DNA from: Saccharomycopsis fibuligera x Saccharomycopsis cf. fibuligera
Lineage: Eukaryota > Ascomycota > Saccharomycetes > Ascoideales > Saccharomycopsidaceae
Assembly (NCBI GenBank): GCA_001936135.1
Contig: CP012819.1
Coordinates: 1,459,501-1,523,500, forward strand
Direction of reading: 5' to 3'
DNA: 64,000 nt
Shown here: positions 20,862 through 31,102 of the stretch, piece by piece
How the letters are laid out: every line of letters begins with the position of its first letter
Position numbering within the stretch: position 1 is the first letter of the stretch
Translations under genes and position numbers: made by a program
The notes under the pieces: generated by a model
The model's input: only the letters and a program-made list of their open reading frames with translations
Told to the model about the DNA's origin: nothing
Databases searched by the model: none

Positions 20862-22583
20862 TTAGTCGTTGAAAATAGTAAACCTCAATTTACTTGAATC
20901 CACCTTTACGTTTTCAGGGTTATTATTGGCGCCATTGTAACCGTCGTTTAACCCTTCGCCAAAATCTATATCTTCGGCGTTATCCTTTAAACTTTTGCTA
21001 TTTCCTTGTGATTTCCTATCGCATTTTGCTTGATTGGAAAGCACTTGTTCCAAATTGAAGGAATACTCAGCTTTTCTGCCTATCTTGTTGATTTCATTCG
21101 ACGAAACACTTCTTTTCATGTTGTGCGCCATTGTGTCTGGAAAGCCTCTTTTCTTTGAAAATGGTGACTTTAAATTTACGCTTTTGGCGTTAGGCGTATC
21201 ATTCAAAAGCTGGTAAAGAAGTTTCTTATTAATCATTCGTGGAGGTGTAATGTAATTAGGCAATTTCTTGTTAAGCAAATGACTAACATTTTTTTTGACT
21301 TCATCTGAAACAGCAGGCAGGCGGCTAGTGGTCTGTTCCAGAGCCCACAATTCGTCGAGTCGTTTAATTTTGCAAAGATCTTCAACACTTTGGCCTTGAC
21401 TACTGACAGATTTATCCGAAGGTGAATTTAAGGCAAAGTCTTGACCCGAATAATCTGAGTACAATGATGTGGAAGAAGATCTTGCAGATAAAGTTGGGAT
21501 GCTACTAGCTTGAAGTGGAGCACTTTTAAACCTCTTTTTTGGAGAAGAACTGGTGCTTGGATAATGTGTTTGATCTTTAAAAACTTTTTGCTTCTGTAAA
21601 GAATCTGAGCTAAACGAGGTTAGATTAGGAATACCTAACACACTCTTGTCAGAAAGCCTGCTTTTCGATCGCGATGTTACACTGCTATTGCTACTGACCT
21701 TTGATGCCACCGAGTCTTTACTATTATTATGACTGTAGTTAAGGTCCTCTTCGCTAGATGCTATTGATAAAAGCTTGTTCGTCAACCTGGATTTGGTTGG
21801 AGAACTTGCTGGCGATGCAAAAATCGAGACATTTTTTCTGTTGACAGACTCCTTACCAAAAGTAAGTGGGGAATTTGACAGCTCCCGAACCTTGAGTCTC
21901 ATTGGTGTACTAACAGCTGACATGCTATTTTCATTATTTTGGTCAGCGCCTAAAGGCACTGGCTTAAGAGGCGAAGATTTTCGAGGCAAATGTAGTACTC
22001 TTTGTTTGCTTTTAAAGCCGACAGCTTCCCTATTATTATTTTGCAAGCTTAATGAACTGCTATTTCTGTTTTCTGACAATGAGATGATTGAATTGTTGTT
22101 TTGTGCAACTGATGGGGTATATGGCTGGTCGGCAATTTCTAAAAAACCTGGAAATAGAACAATGCTCTTAGATGACAAGGGACATCTTTCAAATTTTTCC
22201 ATCTGAATGGTAGTGTCAGGGTTTTCGTATCCTTCTAGGTCTAGCCCGCGCTTTTTGCCTTTCATTATTTTGTTGTTCAAGATATTATCATAATGCAAGA
22301 TGTCAGCGGTTAAGGCAGGTTCCAAATTCTCTTTAGACACTTCATTTTCTTTATCATCGGACTCAACGTCAGTCATAGCAGTGAATACATTCTCATTGCT
22401 TTCAGACAAAGGCTTATTATTACTCAATGAGACTTCTTGCTTTGTGACGGTATGAGTTTTCTGTGGCAGCTGGGTATCTTGAAATATTGTGAATCCTAAT
22501 TTTTGTTTAGGCTTTTGTGGCGATATATTCACATCCTTTTCCCTTAATTTTGAGGGCGATACGCTACGCGTTCTTCTTAGCAT
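20862..22583 (-). CDS. Protein of unknown function with two KEN boxes, likely cell-cycle regulated
   Basis: I do not recognise this gene. From the ATG at 22583 the product is 573 residues; the frame extends to 22670, but those 29 extra residues are hydrophobic and less likely to be translated. The N-terminus (MLRRTRSVSPSK) is basic. Two KEN motifs occur close together at residues 78-80 and 84-86, and there are RxxL sequences (for example SRLSDKSVL), so destruction by APC/C is plausible. Many SP/TP sites are scattered through the middle (SPLKP, SNSPLTFG, ASPASSPTKS). The short motif FTIF[QN]D appears at residues 31-36 and again as the last six residues. The rest is Ser/Asn-rich and probably disordered. 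A fast-evolving APC/C substrate such as a securin is one possibility, but nothing specific supports it. Confidence 0.75.
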   Translation of the reverse strand: MLRRTRSVSPSKLREKDVNISPQKPKQKLGFTIFQDTQLPQKTHTVTKQEVSLSNNKPLSESNENVFTAMTDVESDDKENEVSKENLEPALTADILHYDNILNNKIMKGKKRGLDLEGYENPDTTIQMEKFERCPLSSKSIVLFPGFLEIADQPYTPSVAQNNNSIISLSENRNSSSLSLQNNNREAVGFKSKQRVLHLPRKSSPLKPVPLGADQNNENSMSAVSTPMRLKVRELSNSPLTFGKESVNRKNVSIFASPASSPTKSRLTNKLLSIASSEEDLNYSHNNSKDSVASKVSSNSSVTSRSKSRLSDKSVLGIPNLTSFSSDSLQKQKVFKDQTHYPSTSSSPKKRFKSAPLQASSIPTLSARSSSTSLYSDYSGQDFALNSPSDKSVSSQGQSVEDLCKIKRLDELWALEQTTSRLPAVSDEVKKNVSHLLNKKLPNYITPPRMINKKLLYQLLNDTPNAKSVNLKSPFSKKRGFPDTMAHNMKRSVSSNEINKIGRKAEYSFNLEQVLSNQAKCDRKSQGNSKSLKDNAEDIDFGEGLNDGYNGANNNPENVKVDSSKLRFTIFND

Positions 22584-23108
22584 TATCACTATTAAAAAAA
22601 AGGTAAACGTGTTAATATTGTATTTGTAACTTGCCAATGATAACTGTGCTAGTTTGAAATGGAAAGGCAAAAGCAGCTGGCAGTGGAAGACTTATTGTGT
22701 TTATATCTGTGTATGCTAATTTGGTTTCATTTCTGTTTCCTTTTTACTTTTTCTTTTTGTCGTGCTTGCAATACTGTTTTCAGGGGGTTTCCCTGCCGCA
22801 GCTGTCAATAAAAGGCATTTTTGCAGGCGCGCATTAGTGTTGATGCGCGCGTTTCAGAGAATCCGAAGTAACGGCGCGATGTCTCAGATTCCCAGAGGAA
22901 GGCATGTTTGCATTGAGCATTTTATAGTGGAATGCTGACCATTACATAATATGCCTTTACAGCTTGGCTTTCAAAGACTAGATATAACAAGCACAGTTGA
23001 AATTCACATATATACTAAATAGTGATTTTAAGGTTTGTATATATAAACTAAGCTCTCCAGTTGATTTGAACATGCCGGAAACTCAGCCATAGAGCCAGCC
23101 ACTCAAAT
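22584..23108. other. Intergenic region with CG-rich patch
   Basis: The 525 bases include a patch at about 22820-22880 rich in GCGCG/CGCGT words, standing out in AT-rich surroundings. This could be promoter sequence for the KEN-box gene (MBF-type sites have a CGCG core). The remainder is the 3' flank of the short-chain dehydrogenase. Confidence 0.4.
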
Positions 23109-23882
23109 TTAATGAGCAGTGAAACCACCAGAAGCGTAGATAGTTTGACCGGTAATCCACACGCCTTCAGTGACCAAAAATCTAATGATCGGAACAATAT
23201 CGGTGATCTTAGTGAGTCTGCCGCCTGTGCCAACGCTCTTGAGGTACTCGACAGACTCAGGAGTTTCTTGAGGATATAAGAATGGGGTGTCCATTGGGCC
23301 TGGTGCCACACAGTTGACAGTAATTTCTTTGTCTTGAAGCTCTTTTGACGCAGCCTTTGTATAATATTCAACAGGAGCTTTACTACCTTGGTAGGCACTG
23401 TATAAAGGTGTGTAAGCAGCTAATAAAGAGGTCACCAAAGAAACAATCTTACCGCCCTTATTCAAATTCTTAGCAGCTTCTTGAATGAAAAAGAAAGCAA
23501 CCTTGTTGTTTGTGTTGTCCATACCATCAAACTCTGCCTCAGAAATAGTAGCAAGTGGTTTCTTCAAGACTCTGCCGACAGTGTTTATAGCAACATCAAT
23601 GCCATTTGGGAATGCAGATTTAGCTTCAGCAAACAATTTGGAGAGATCCTTAGCTCCGTGTAACTCAGCTTGATATAATTGAACCTTGATACCATTAGAT
23701 TCTAATTCAGAGACAAATTTCTTTAGTTCAGCATCACCTGGGCTGGAACGGTAGTGGAGAAACAAGTTGGCGCCAAACTTGGCTAACTCTTTAGCAGTTT
23801 CTCCGCCTAAGTTTTTGACACCTCCGGTGATAACAGCAGTTTTGCCCTTAAGTTGGTGTTCTTTAGCTAAGAATGAAGACAT
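23109..23882 (-). CDS. Short-chain dehydrogenase/reductase (SDR)
   Basis: A classical 257-residue SDR that reduces or oxidises a carbonyl/alcohol with NAD(P)H. The nucleotide-binding motif is TGGVKNLG (19-26), the Asn-containing strand reads DVAINTVG, and the catalytic triad is Ser152, Tyr164 and Lys168 (YQGSK). The C-terminal ITGQTIYASGG segment is typical. An Arg at HYRSS (45) after the second strand suggests NADP preference. The substrate is unknown; related fungal sequences are often labelled versicolorin-reductase-like. The promoter carries a TATA box and an inverted pair of stress-element cores, so stress induction is plausible. It borders the gene desert. Confidence 0.9.
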   Translation of the reverse strand: MSSFLAKEHQLKGKTAVITGGVKNLGGETAKELAKFGANLFLHYRSSPGDAELKKFVSELESNGIKVQLYQAELHGAKDLSKLFAEAKSAFPNGIDVAINTVGRVLKKPLATISEAEFDGMDNTNNKVAFFFIQEAAKNLNKGGKIVSLVTSLLAAYTPLYSAYQGSKAPVEYYTKAASKELQDKEITVNCVAPGPMDTPFLYPQETPESVEYLKSVGTGGRLTKITDIVPIIRFLVTEGVWITGQTIYASGGFTAH

Positions 23883-23989
23883 GGTGACAGATAAAATATG
23901 AGAAACTTAATGTACTTAATGTAAGCTGATTAAAATAAATTGCACTGACGTAGTAAGTTGTTCTAACACCATTGAAAAATAGGGCTTTC

Positions 23990-24007
23990 AGGGGCCCCTT
24001 ATATATG
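23990..24007 (-). promoter_or_regulatory. TATA box next to inverted AGGGG/CCCCT (STRE-like) palindrome
   Basis: AGGGGCCCCT at 23990-23999 is a perfect 10-bp palindrome made of two head-to-head AGGGG cores, the motif bound by Msn2/4-type zinc fingers. It abuts TATATAAG read on the minus strand (about 23999-24006), some 115-125 bp upstream of the dehydrogenase start. Confidence 0.5.
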
Positions 24008-24920
24008 CTCAGAAAGCCAATATTCGTGACCTATGATATCAAGTCATACTTGGAGAGAATGAGGGATTACAATTTCAGTTACCTGCTCTGGACAGACGGG
24101 AGTAACGGGGAGCAAGAACTTCCAGTCAGGGATGAATTTTTCGGTATTTCCGATGGACAACAATCCTATTGTTAATATACATTTTGGCTTAGCATGCAGA
24201 AAACTTGGTCACCCTGTCTCCGTTTGTTTTGGACCAAAGAAAGACGGAACCAACCTTAAAAGCCGACCGGGTAGTGGTATCGGGTTAAGTTTAGTGGTAC
24301 TCAAGGTTGTGACTCTATAAAGGTTTGCTGGAACATATATGCTATAGAAAACACTAAAACAGTGATTTACATCAACAATATACGGTACCGCAAAATGTTT
24401 AGAGTTTTCAAGCTAAAATAAAAGTAGGTGTGGAGAAAGAGAACAGCCACATCTTTTTACTAAAAAATACGAGTCCTGGTGTAAGGCACTGCCACAATCC
24501 AACATCTCTACACAATTTCCTATTCAATGCGAATTCCTTTGCTTGCTTATTGCCGGACTAACTTGTGCGAGAAGTAACAACGGAAAACAGTGTTTTTCCA
24601 CTCTGGATGCGAATATACATTCAAGACCTTTACATTTTAAAATCTCAGATGCAAGCCCATCTCCTGAATATCGCGGCTCATTTACCCATTCCCTGTAACT
24701 TACCTTATATAATACAATACTGGCAAAGATATCATAGCTAAACTGAGTGGCATAATGATTTCTATGGATTTCCAACGAAATTTGTTGAAAATATCACTTC
24801 AAAAGATTCATGCAATATAGCTAGATAGTTCAACACCGAAAAAAAACAAAAAAAAAAACAAAAAAAAAAAGGAAAAAATTGTAGAGGCTCAAAAAATGCG
24901 TATCTCTAAACAGCATCTTG

Positions 24921-24955
24921 CCTAATATATATATATATCTTTTCGGCATATTAGG
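24921..24955. repeat. Small inverted repeat around an (AT)n run
   Basis: CCTAATAT at 24921-24928 pairs with ATATTAGG at 24948-24955 across a 19-nt loop that contains an (AT)n stretch. Confidence 0.6.
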
Positions 24956-26843
24956 TTGATCGAGGGATGGTGGCATTATAGCACAAGCTTGAAGGCTAAT
25001 TGTATTTGTTCATAGACGTTGCTGAATACTTTTACCATATGCACATCGTTGCTCAATTTTCTCCCGAACTAACTAAAAAATATTCCAGAATTAATATGAA
25101 TAGCTGAACCACAATTGACAGGCAGTAATAATCTCTATTTCTGAAACTCATTTTTTTTTTCCAATTCTTTTTTTGTTCTAGCAAACAATTTTACATTTTA
25201 ATTGCTAAAATGTCACATACGACCAAAAGCGGCCACTCCGAAACGCATGCATTTCTTTGCTATCTCCTTTCCTGAGTAAAAACTTTTCTTTTTGCCGAAG
25301 TCATTGCTTATCTGAACAAGAGTGCGAATCTCAACTGAGATGTTTCGTGGACTGAGAATATATGTCGGACTTTTGAGGCAAATAAACCGGAAATATGGTG
25401 AAAAAGGAACTTGAGCCAAAGAAATAAAAGTAAGCTGACTACCATACGGTATCGTTGCAAACTATAATCACCGGATAATGAAATGTGAAAATGCACCCCT
25501 CACAGACTTTCCAACATGCTGATTTCGTGTAATTATTGTGGTTTTTTTGTGTAAAGTTATTTTGCCTGCATTTAAAACCAACCGCTCGAACAAAACCTTT
25601 TACGACCCTGTAAACTTTTGTACCGGAGACATTTATTCCAAAATAGCCTACCTAAGAATCTTTCTATTCGAAAATCATTAATTTGATTAACAAATGCATT
25701 TTTTTTTTTTTTTTGCCATGTTAGATTTCAGAAAAAGCTCATGCTACCATTTAGGCTTAAATTAAAACTGAATAAAGCTTTTTGTGAGTGTCATAAAATG
25801 CTTGTAAACTAAATTTTTTTGACAGTAACAGGATAAATTTAATCTTTGCAAGCTGAAAAGTCGTAAATTGAATATGTTAGCGGTCTTAAGAAAGTTGACT
25901 TAATTTTTTAAATCTTGCATTTATTTTCTTGCACAGTCTTTTTTTGTTTTTTGTTTGTTTTTTTCTTTTTTTTTTTTTTTTTTTTTTGATTTTGTGTAAT
26001 TTTTTTCATGATATTTTTTTATTTTGGTATACACTTTCATAGTAGCAAAGATATGCTTAAAAAAATTCTTTTTCAGATTGAAATAGCGACAAAAGAATGT
26101 CTAGAGAATCACTGTCTTCAATAACGATTATAGAAGAAGAATTTTAACAAAAAAAACAGGTGACAAGACAACAATAAAGAAACATTAGAGAGCAATATTA
26201 ATAGCAAACCAGAAAAATCACAAGCTAAAACATTACTTTACAGTAGTAATTCAAAATCTTAATAAATTTTAATTAACTGATCATTTTATTCGCATTTCTA
26301 TTAGCTGTTACATCTTGAAAGTTACGAACTTCCATTATCAGTGAAGCCAAACCCTATATTAGAAAAATAAAACAAAATATCTATAGGGTTTTAACCGGTA
26401 ATGACTTGGCGTGTAAAGCAATTATTGTTATTTTTTTCTCAGAAGACTTTGTGCCTATTAAACACATGGAGTCAATGTCATGTTTGACCATATCACGCCT
26501 TGTTCTCTTTAGGTGTCGGATGGCCGACTAGGAAACATCGGGACATTTAGTGAGCCATATAATTTATTGCACTAAATTAAGCTCTTTGACATCTAAGGAC
26601 CCAAACATGGCAGAAAAAAATTCCCTTTATGAATCGCCATGGTTTAACTTTAAAATCTTAGGAATATTTATCTTTTGCCTAATTGAGAAATAAGTGCTGC
26701 TGAGAAACAAAGTTGTATGCAGCGTATGTGAATTCACAAAATTGTCGTTTCCCACTTAATTCAACAGCTTATATAGGTTGTACCATAAACCCACACTCCT
26801 AATTTTCTCGTTAGATGGGTTTATTATGTTTAAAGTGCCGTCA

Positions 26844-26845
<2 letters not shown>

Positions 26846-26874
<29 letters not shown>
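26846..26874. repeat. (AC)n microsatellite
   Basis: This is a 29-nt uninterrupted AC dinucleotide run in the gene desert. Confidence 0.95.
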
Positions 26875-26876
<2 letters not shown>

Positions 26877-27887
26877 GGCATATATATTTGTATGTATTAC
26901 CATATTAATCTATGTATTACCATATAAATCTATGTACCTATTTGGAGTTCTAAGGTCACGGTGCATGGACAAGGGAACCAAAAAAACCGCTATAATGTTA
27001 TTTAGAAGAAGGTATTGTTTTAAGTGACTAGTGGTAGTTGACCGTTAATGGATTTTTGTGAAACGTATTTTTTTTTATAAAGAACAAAGTTGTAGAATAT
27101 AAAATGAAAGTAGTTTAGTTAAGATAGTCTTATCATTACTGCAGTTATATGTTCCGCTCGTAGACTAGTGGGCTGATTATTTTTATGAAGTACTATAGGA
27201 TTTTTTATTGTTTGTATTATTTCGGTAAACATTTTGTAATATTCATATATATACATTAAGGCGTATTAAAGTAACCAAAAGCTATTAAAGATAGATTTCA
27301 CGCTTAATACACTACAGTGCCATTTTAGATTATTGCTACCACCAAAAAATTTTTTTTCTTGCTATGTTTTTACCATCTTTGAGATGCCAACACAGCCTGC
27401 GCAGTAAGCAGCAAAGCAAAGTACATTATGCATCATTGTGCATTAGTACATCCTAAAAAGTAAAAAGAAACAAAGTAGAAAAATCTAAGATCAGCGACCA
27501 GTTGTTAGTGCATTAAATTGAAGATTGATTTAAAAAAAGAGCCAACTCAAACCAAATATACTTTTTTTTGATGAAAAACGATTTAATGCGGCTTTTTGAA
27601 TACGATGTTGACAAGAAGTTAGTATAATTAACGAGAGATCCGCACCCCCTCTTCTGACAAGTAATAAAAAACCTTGTAAGTGTTGCGGATCTCCTCAAGA
27701 CTATTTTTCCGCCAGAATTTTTTTTTAGCTTTAAACTGTATTTTTTTTTTGGTGTTTGTCTACCATCATTTTTCTTTGATTATGTTTGTTCTCTATGAGA
27801 TATTAACCTGTAAAACCGCGAAAAATCAAATTGGCAGTTGGGGCTAAACACGTATTGTGGCTGCCTAGTATAACGAAGACGGAGATA

Positions 27888-27925
27888 GCAGAATCTAATG
27901 GTTCTCTGTGACCATTAGAATCTGC
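27888..27925. repeat. 15-bp inverted repeat with 8-nt loop
   Basis: GCAGAATCTAATGGT (27888-27902) and ACCATTAGAATCTGC (27911-27925) pair with one mismatch around the loop TCTCTGTG. AGATAG upstream and CTATCT downstream can extend the stem after a small asymmetric bulge. It is not followed by a T-run, and no gene is nearby. Confidence 0.8.
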
Positions 27926-30111
27926 AGTTCTATCTGTTATTGTCACCAGGAAGATCAATGTGGGACGAATAAAAAGATACCTACCATCATTTCAGAAGGC
28001 CCTGTAAATGTCATGACAATTACGCTCTGGATAGTGAATCATGAAAGAAATCTATAGATACTTGACTTAATCTTTCCCACCAATGAAACCGCAAACAGTG
28101 CTAAAGCTGCAGCTTCTATATGAAAGCCGACATGTCGAGCGTTTGCAACTTGCTTTTCTGCGGTAGTCAAGTACATCAACAGATCTTTTACTGCTGGAAT
28201 GTGCCTTATTTTTTTGCCTTATTTTCTGATCATTAGTAATCAAGTTTTTGAAAACTCAATCTGACTTTACTGTATCATCCGAAGTTAAGAAACAACAGGG
28301 ACATTAAAGATACCTTAAAAAAAAAAACATAAAGGCCAAAAAAATAAGTTCAAGAAAGAAGATCTCGTAGTAATGCTGGTGTTTATAGCCCTGACAATGT
28401 CTGCAGTTTTGCTGGTTAAAGTTTTAACATGTTCAGAGCCAAACGCTATTTTTCATTTCAAGGCACTGCTACTTGCACATAGCTACTTTTGCATGCGTAT
28501 ACATGTGATAGACAGAAGTATAATGCAACGGCCTGTTATCGGCACATTGATACATACGCATACTTGAGGTTGCATATATAAACAACCCGAGTGAGCGAGA
28601 AAAGTGAAGAGAGCCAGATCAGCAAAAGAGTAGGGCCCATATTTAACTCCTCTGGAGTCCCTTATTTTTGATAATTTGAGCTGTGTGTTAATGTTATCAA
28701 ATCAAATTGTGAAAGTATTCCTTGAGACAAGTGCCGTAATTTGTTTGTTTGCGTTAATCGTGCTATGGTATTTTATTGTACATGAAGACCGACTATTTAC
28801 TCATGTAGGAGTTTGGTATGGCCGCTCAATTATTTTACGTCTTTTTTTGCGGCAGACATTAGTGGCATCAATAGCTGCAAGATACGGGCAAAAGCGGCCA
28901 GATCTTTCTTTGTTTCTTTTTCTTAATTTATTTTCCAGTTCACTGCTATTAAACTTTACTGTCTTACCATCACTAACATGTATAGCATACGCTAGCGAAA
29001 CAGGAAAACTTGATGAATGTCTCAGGAACTTTTTTTTTGCTGATAGCATGTCGCTTGGTAAACAAAATTGTTTTTAATAATGCTTCTCCAGATTGTCTCG
29101 AAGATTTGTGCAAGATAAACTGAGCCCTTCGAGATGAGTAGTATCTTCCCGTGTCTTTACGCGGCGCAGTATGTTGCAGGGCCAGCTGTACTGTACTGCA
29201 AAGCATGCAGTGAGAAAAAAGAAAAGCCCGAACACCTGCGCCTGCATCTTAAGGCGCGCTTGAGGATGCTTTGGGTTGCATCATATACTGCCGGCCACAA
29301 TTAGGAAAAGAAAAACGAGCAGACAGAAAAAAAAATCAACAAAATATAAAACAAATGATTGATACTAAGCATAAATTGATGAATACTAATGATACGTACA
29401 GCACATATGTGGAAACAGGACCGAAAATTTGCCATTCGCCCACCTTTATTATTGCTTTCTGGTTTTTATAATGATCAGTGCTTGCGCTACTGCACTCTTC
29501 TATTTTACAGATTTATTCTCTGCTGTTTTTTAAAAATTTTCTGCTTCAATCTTTTAAATAATTGCACGATAGTCTGGTCACACGGTTTTTCATATGCAAG
29601 GTTCTTCAGTACTCAGGCCGTGTTCTACTCATACTGATTTTTCGCTTCTTTGCTTGTATGTATCCATATTAAGATACAATTGCGTTGTTTTAACCTCTCA
29701 AACAGAAAGTAATACGTGCTGGGGGCACGATAGATAAACTCACGCTAAAGCCCAACCTCAACCGCATTTGGCTATCAATAAATCATACATCAGAATAATT
29801 TTATCTCCAAAAGCTGGTAGAGTCAAGAACTTTTTAACATTACAAAACAAAGGTAAAAAGTGAAAGTGAAAAGCTCAGAAATAAAAATTTGAAAGGAAGA
29901 GCTTAAAAAAATTTAGTGAATCTAGGCCAGAATAATTGATTAACAAAGGATAAGTTGTAACAATCTGTTGTCTGGTGCTTGTTAATATTGAAGAAATAGG
30001 GTTTGTCACTAATTCTGGTTTTATCTAATCAAATATTTTGCGGTTTTGTTGTATTTCGCTTAAAAGCATCAAAATTTCCTGGACTGAGTGAAAGACAGTT
30101 TCGGAGTTTCT

Positions 30112-30113
<2 letters not shown>

Positions 30114-30144
<31 letters not shown>
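30114..30144. repeat. 31-nt T tract
   Basis: An uninterrupted poly(T) run lies about 150 bp upstream of the small cysteine-rich gene. Such tracts exclude nucleosomes in yeast promoters. Confidence 0.95.
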
Positions 30145-30293
30145 CTTTTTCTATATTTTGCTTCTTAATATTTTCACTACATTTCTTATTCTTTTTCTCC
30201 TGCTTTTGCCTGTGTTGCAATTCTTGAACAAGAATACGCCCGCTTGTGGTAGCATACTTCACAAGCAGCAAGAACCATAAATAATCGGACAAG

Positions 30294-30584
30294 TTGCAGA
30301 ACAACGACGAGAGAGACGAAAAGCGGAGGAGAAGGGCCGTTGATAACCCAATGGACCCTGGAAATCGATATTACTCTGTCAAAGATTGGCGATGTTGCAA
30401 TTGTGGCACTGAACAGTTCCACTACGAGTATGAAAATCAGTTGGTTCCTTTCTTAGAGAAAAAGTTGAGTTTGATTTGCACCGCTTGTTCTCACACTGCT
30501 TGCAGAAGCTGCCATTACTTTTCGAGAAATGTCTACGCCGAAATGATTTATCGCGACAGAATGAAAAATATTGGAAATTGGTGA
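30294..30584 (+). CDS. Small Cys-rich putative zinc-binding protein (96 aa)
   Basis: I do not recognise an orthologue. The 96-residue product has a basic N-terminus (residues 8-15), then an aromatic core with clustered cysteines: Cys34, Cys35 and Cys37 (WRCCNCG), then Cys62, Cys65, Cys70 and Cys73 (CTACSHTACRSC). Two CxxC-type knuckles about 25 residues apart suggest a double zinc ribbon, a pattern seen in small uncharacterised fungal proteins. An in-frame Met at residue 20 (MDPGNRYY) could be the true start. The last codons run into GGTGAGT (30580-30586), which looks like a 5' splice donor, so the protein may continue through an intron that I cannot place. It is the only gene-like frame in 9 kb, with a T tract upstream. 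Confidence 0.5.
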   Translation: MQNNDERDEKRRRRAVDNPMDPGNRYYSVKDWRCCNCGTEQFHYEYENQLVPFLEKKLSLICTACSHTACRSCHYFSRNVYAEMIYRDRMKNIGNW

Positions 30585-31058
30585 GTTTTAAGACGCTGGG
30601 AAAGCTTACTGGTGTTGCCTGGTTTTAGTAAAGTATGAGAAAGGCATGATTGAGAAGTCCAAAGTTTTTTATTGCTCCTACACTTTATGACAACTGATAG
30701 ATAGTTTTCTCACTTTTGCTATACCTCGAAAACACTAAGCAGCCAAAGTTCTATCTTTTCACAAAATTTTCTTCTTTTCTGTTGACTTTGTTATATCTTT
30801 TTGCACCAAATCTTTTTTTATTTTTTATTTGTTATCCCTTAGCTCTCCTCATATTTTAAGATTCTTTTCAAAGCAGTGAATTTCGCATCACCAGTTTCTT
30901 ATCCTTTCTATTGCAATCCTAAAGCAAGAAAGTACTGCAAGTTAGAAGTTTTGCTGGCAATCTCCACATGCTTAGTATGGGTTCTGACGCCGCCTGTATC
31001 AGTCGTGTTCTTGCTCTTTTTTTTTTTTTTTTTTTCTTTTTTTTTTTTTTTTTCTCAT

Positions 31059-31102
<44 letters not shown>

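Larger units (their letters stand above)
24010..30293. other. AT-rich gene desert, left part (6.3 kb)
   Basis: No convincing protein gene is found on either strand. Open frames are short, and the longest (28676-29077, 133 codons) has no domain. Contents worth noting are A/T homopolymer tracts (about 24840-24870, 25970-25987, 30114-30144), a (CA)n run at 26846-26874, and hairpin-forming repeats at 24921-24955 and 27888-27925. TATA-like sequences with no gene behind them occur near 24311 and 28573. No transposon, tRNA or rRNA was recognised. Confidence 0.6.

Noticed and set aside
22584-22670. 29-residue N-terminal extension of the KEN-box protein
   Set aside because: It is hydrophobic and AT-driven, unlike the rest of the protein. 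The ATG at 22583 starts the basic RTRSVSPSK segment.
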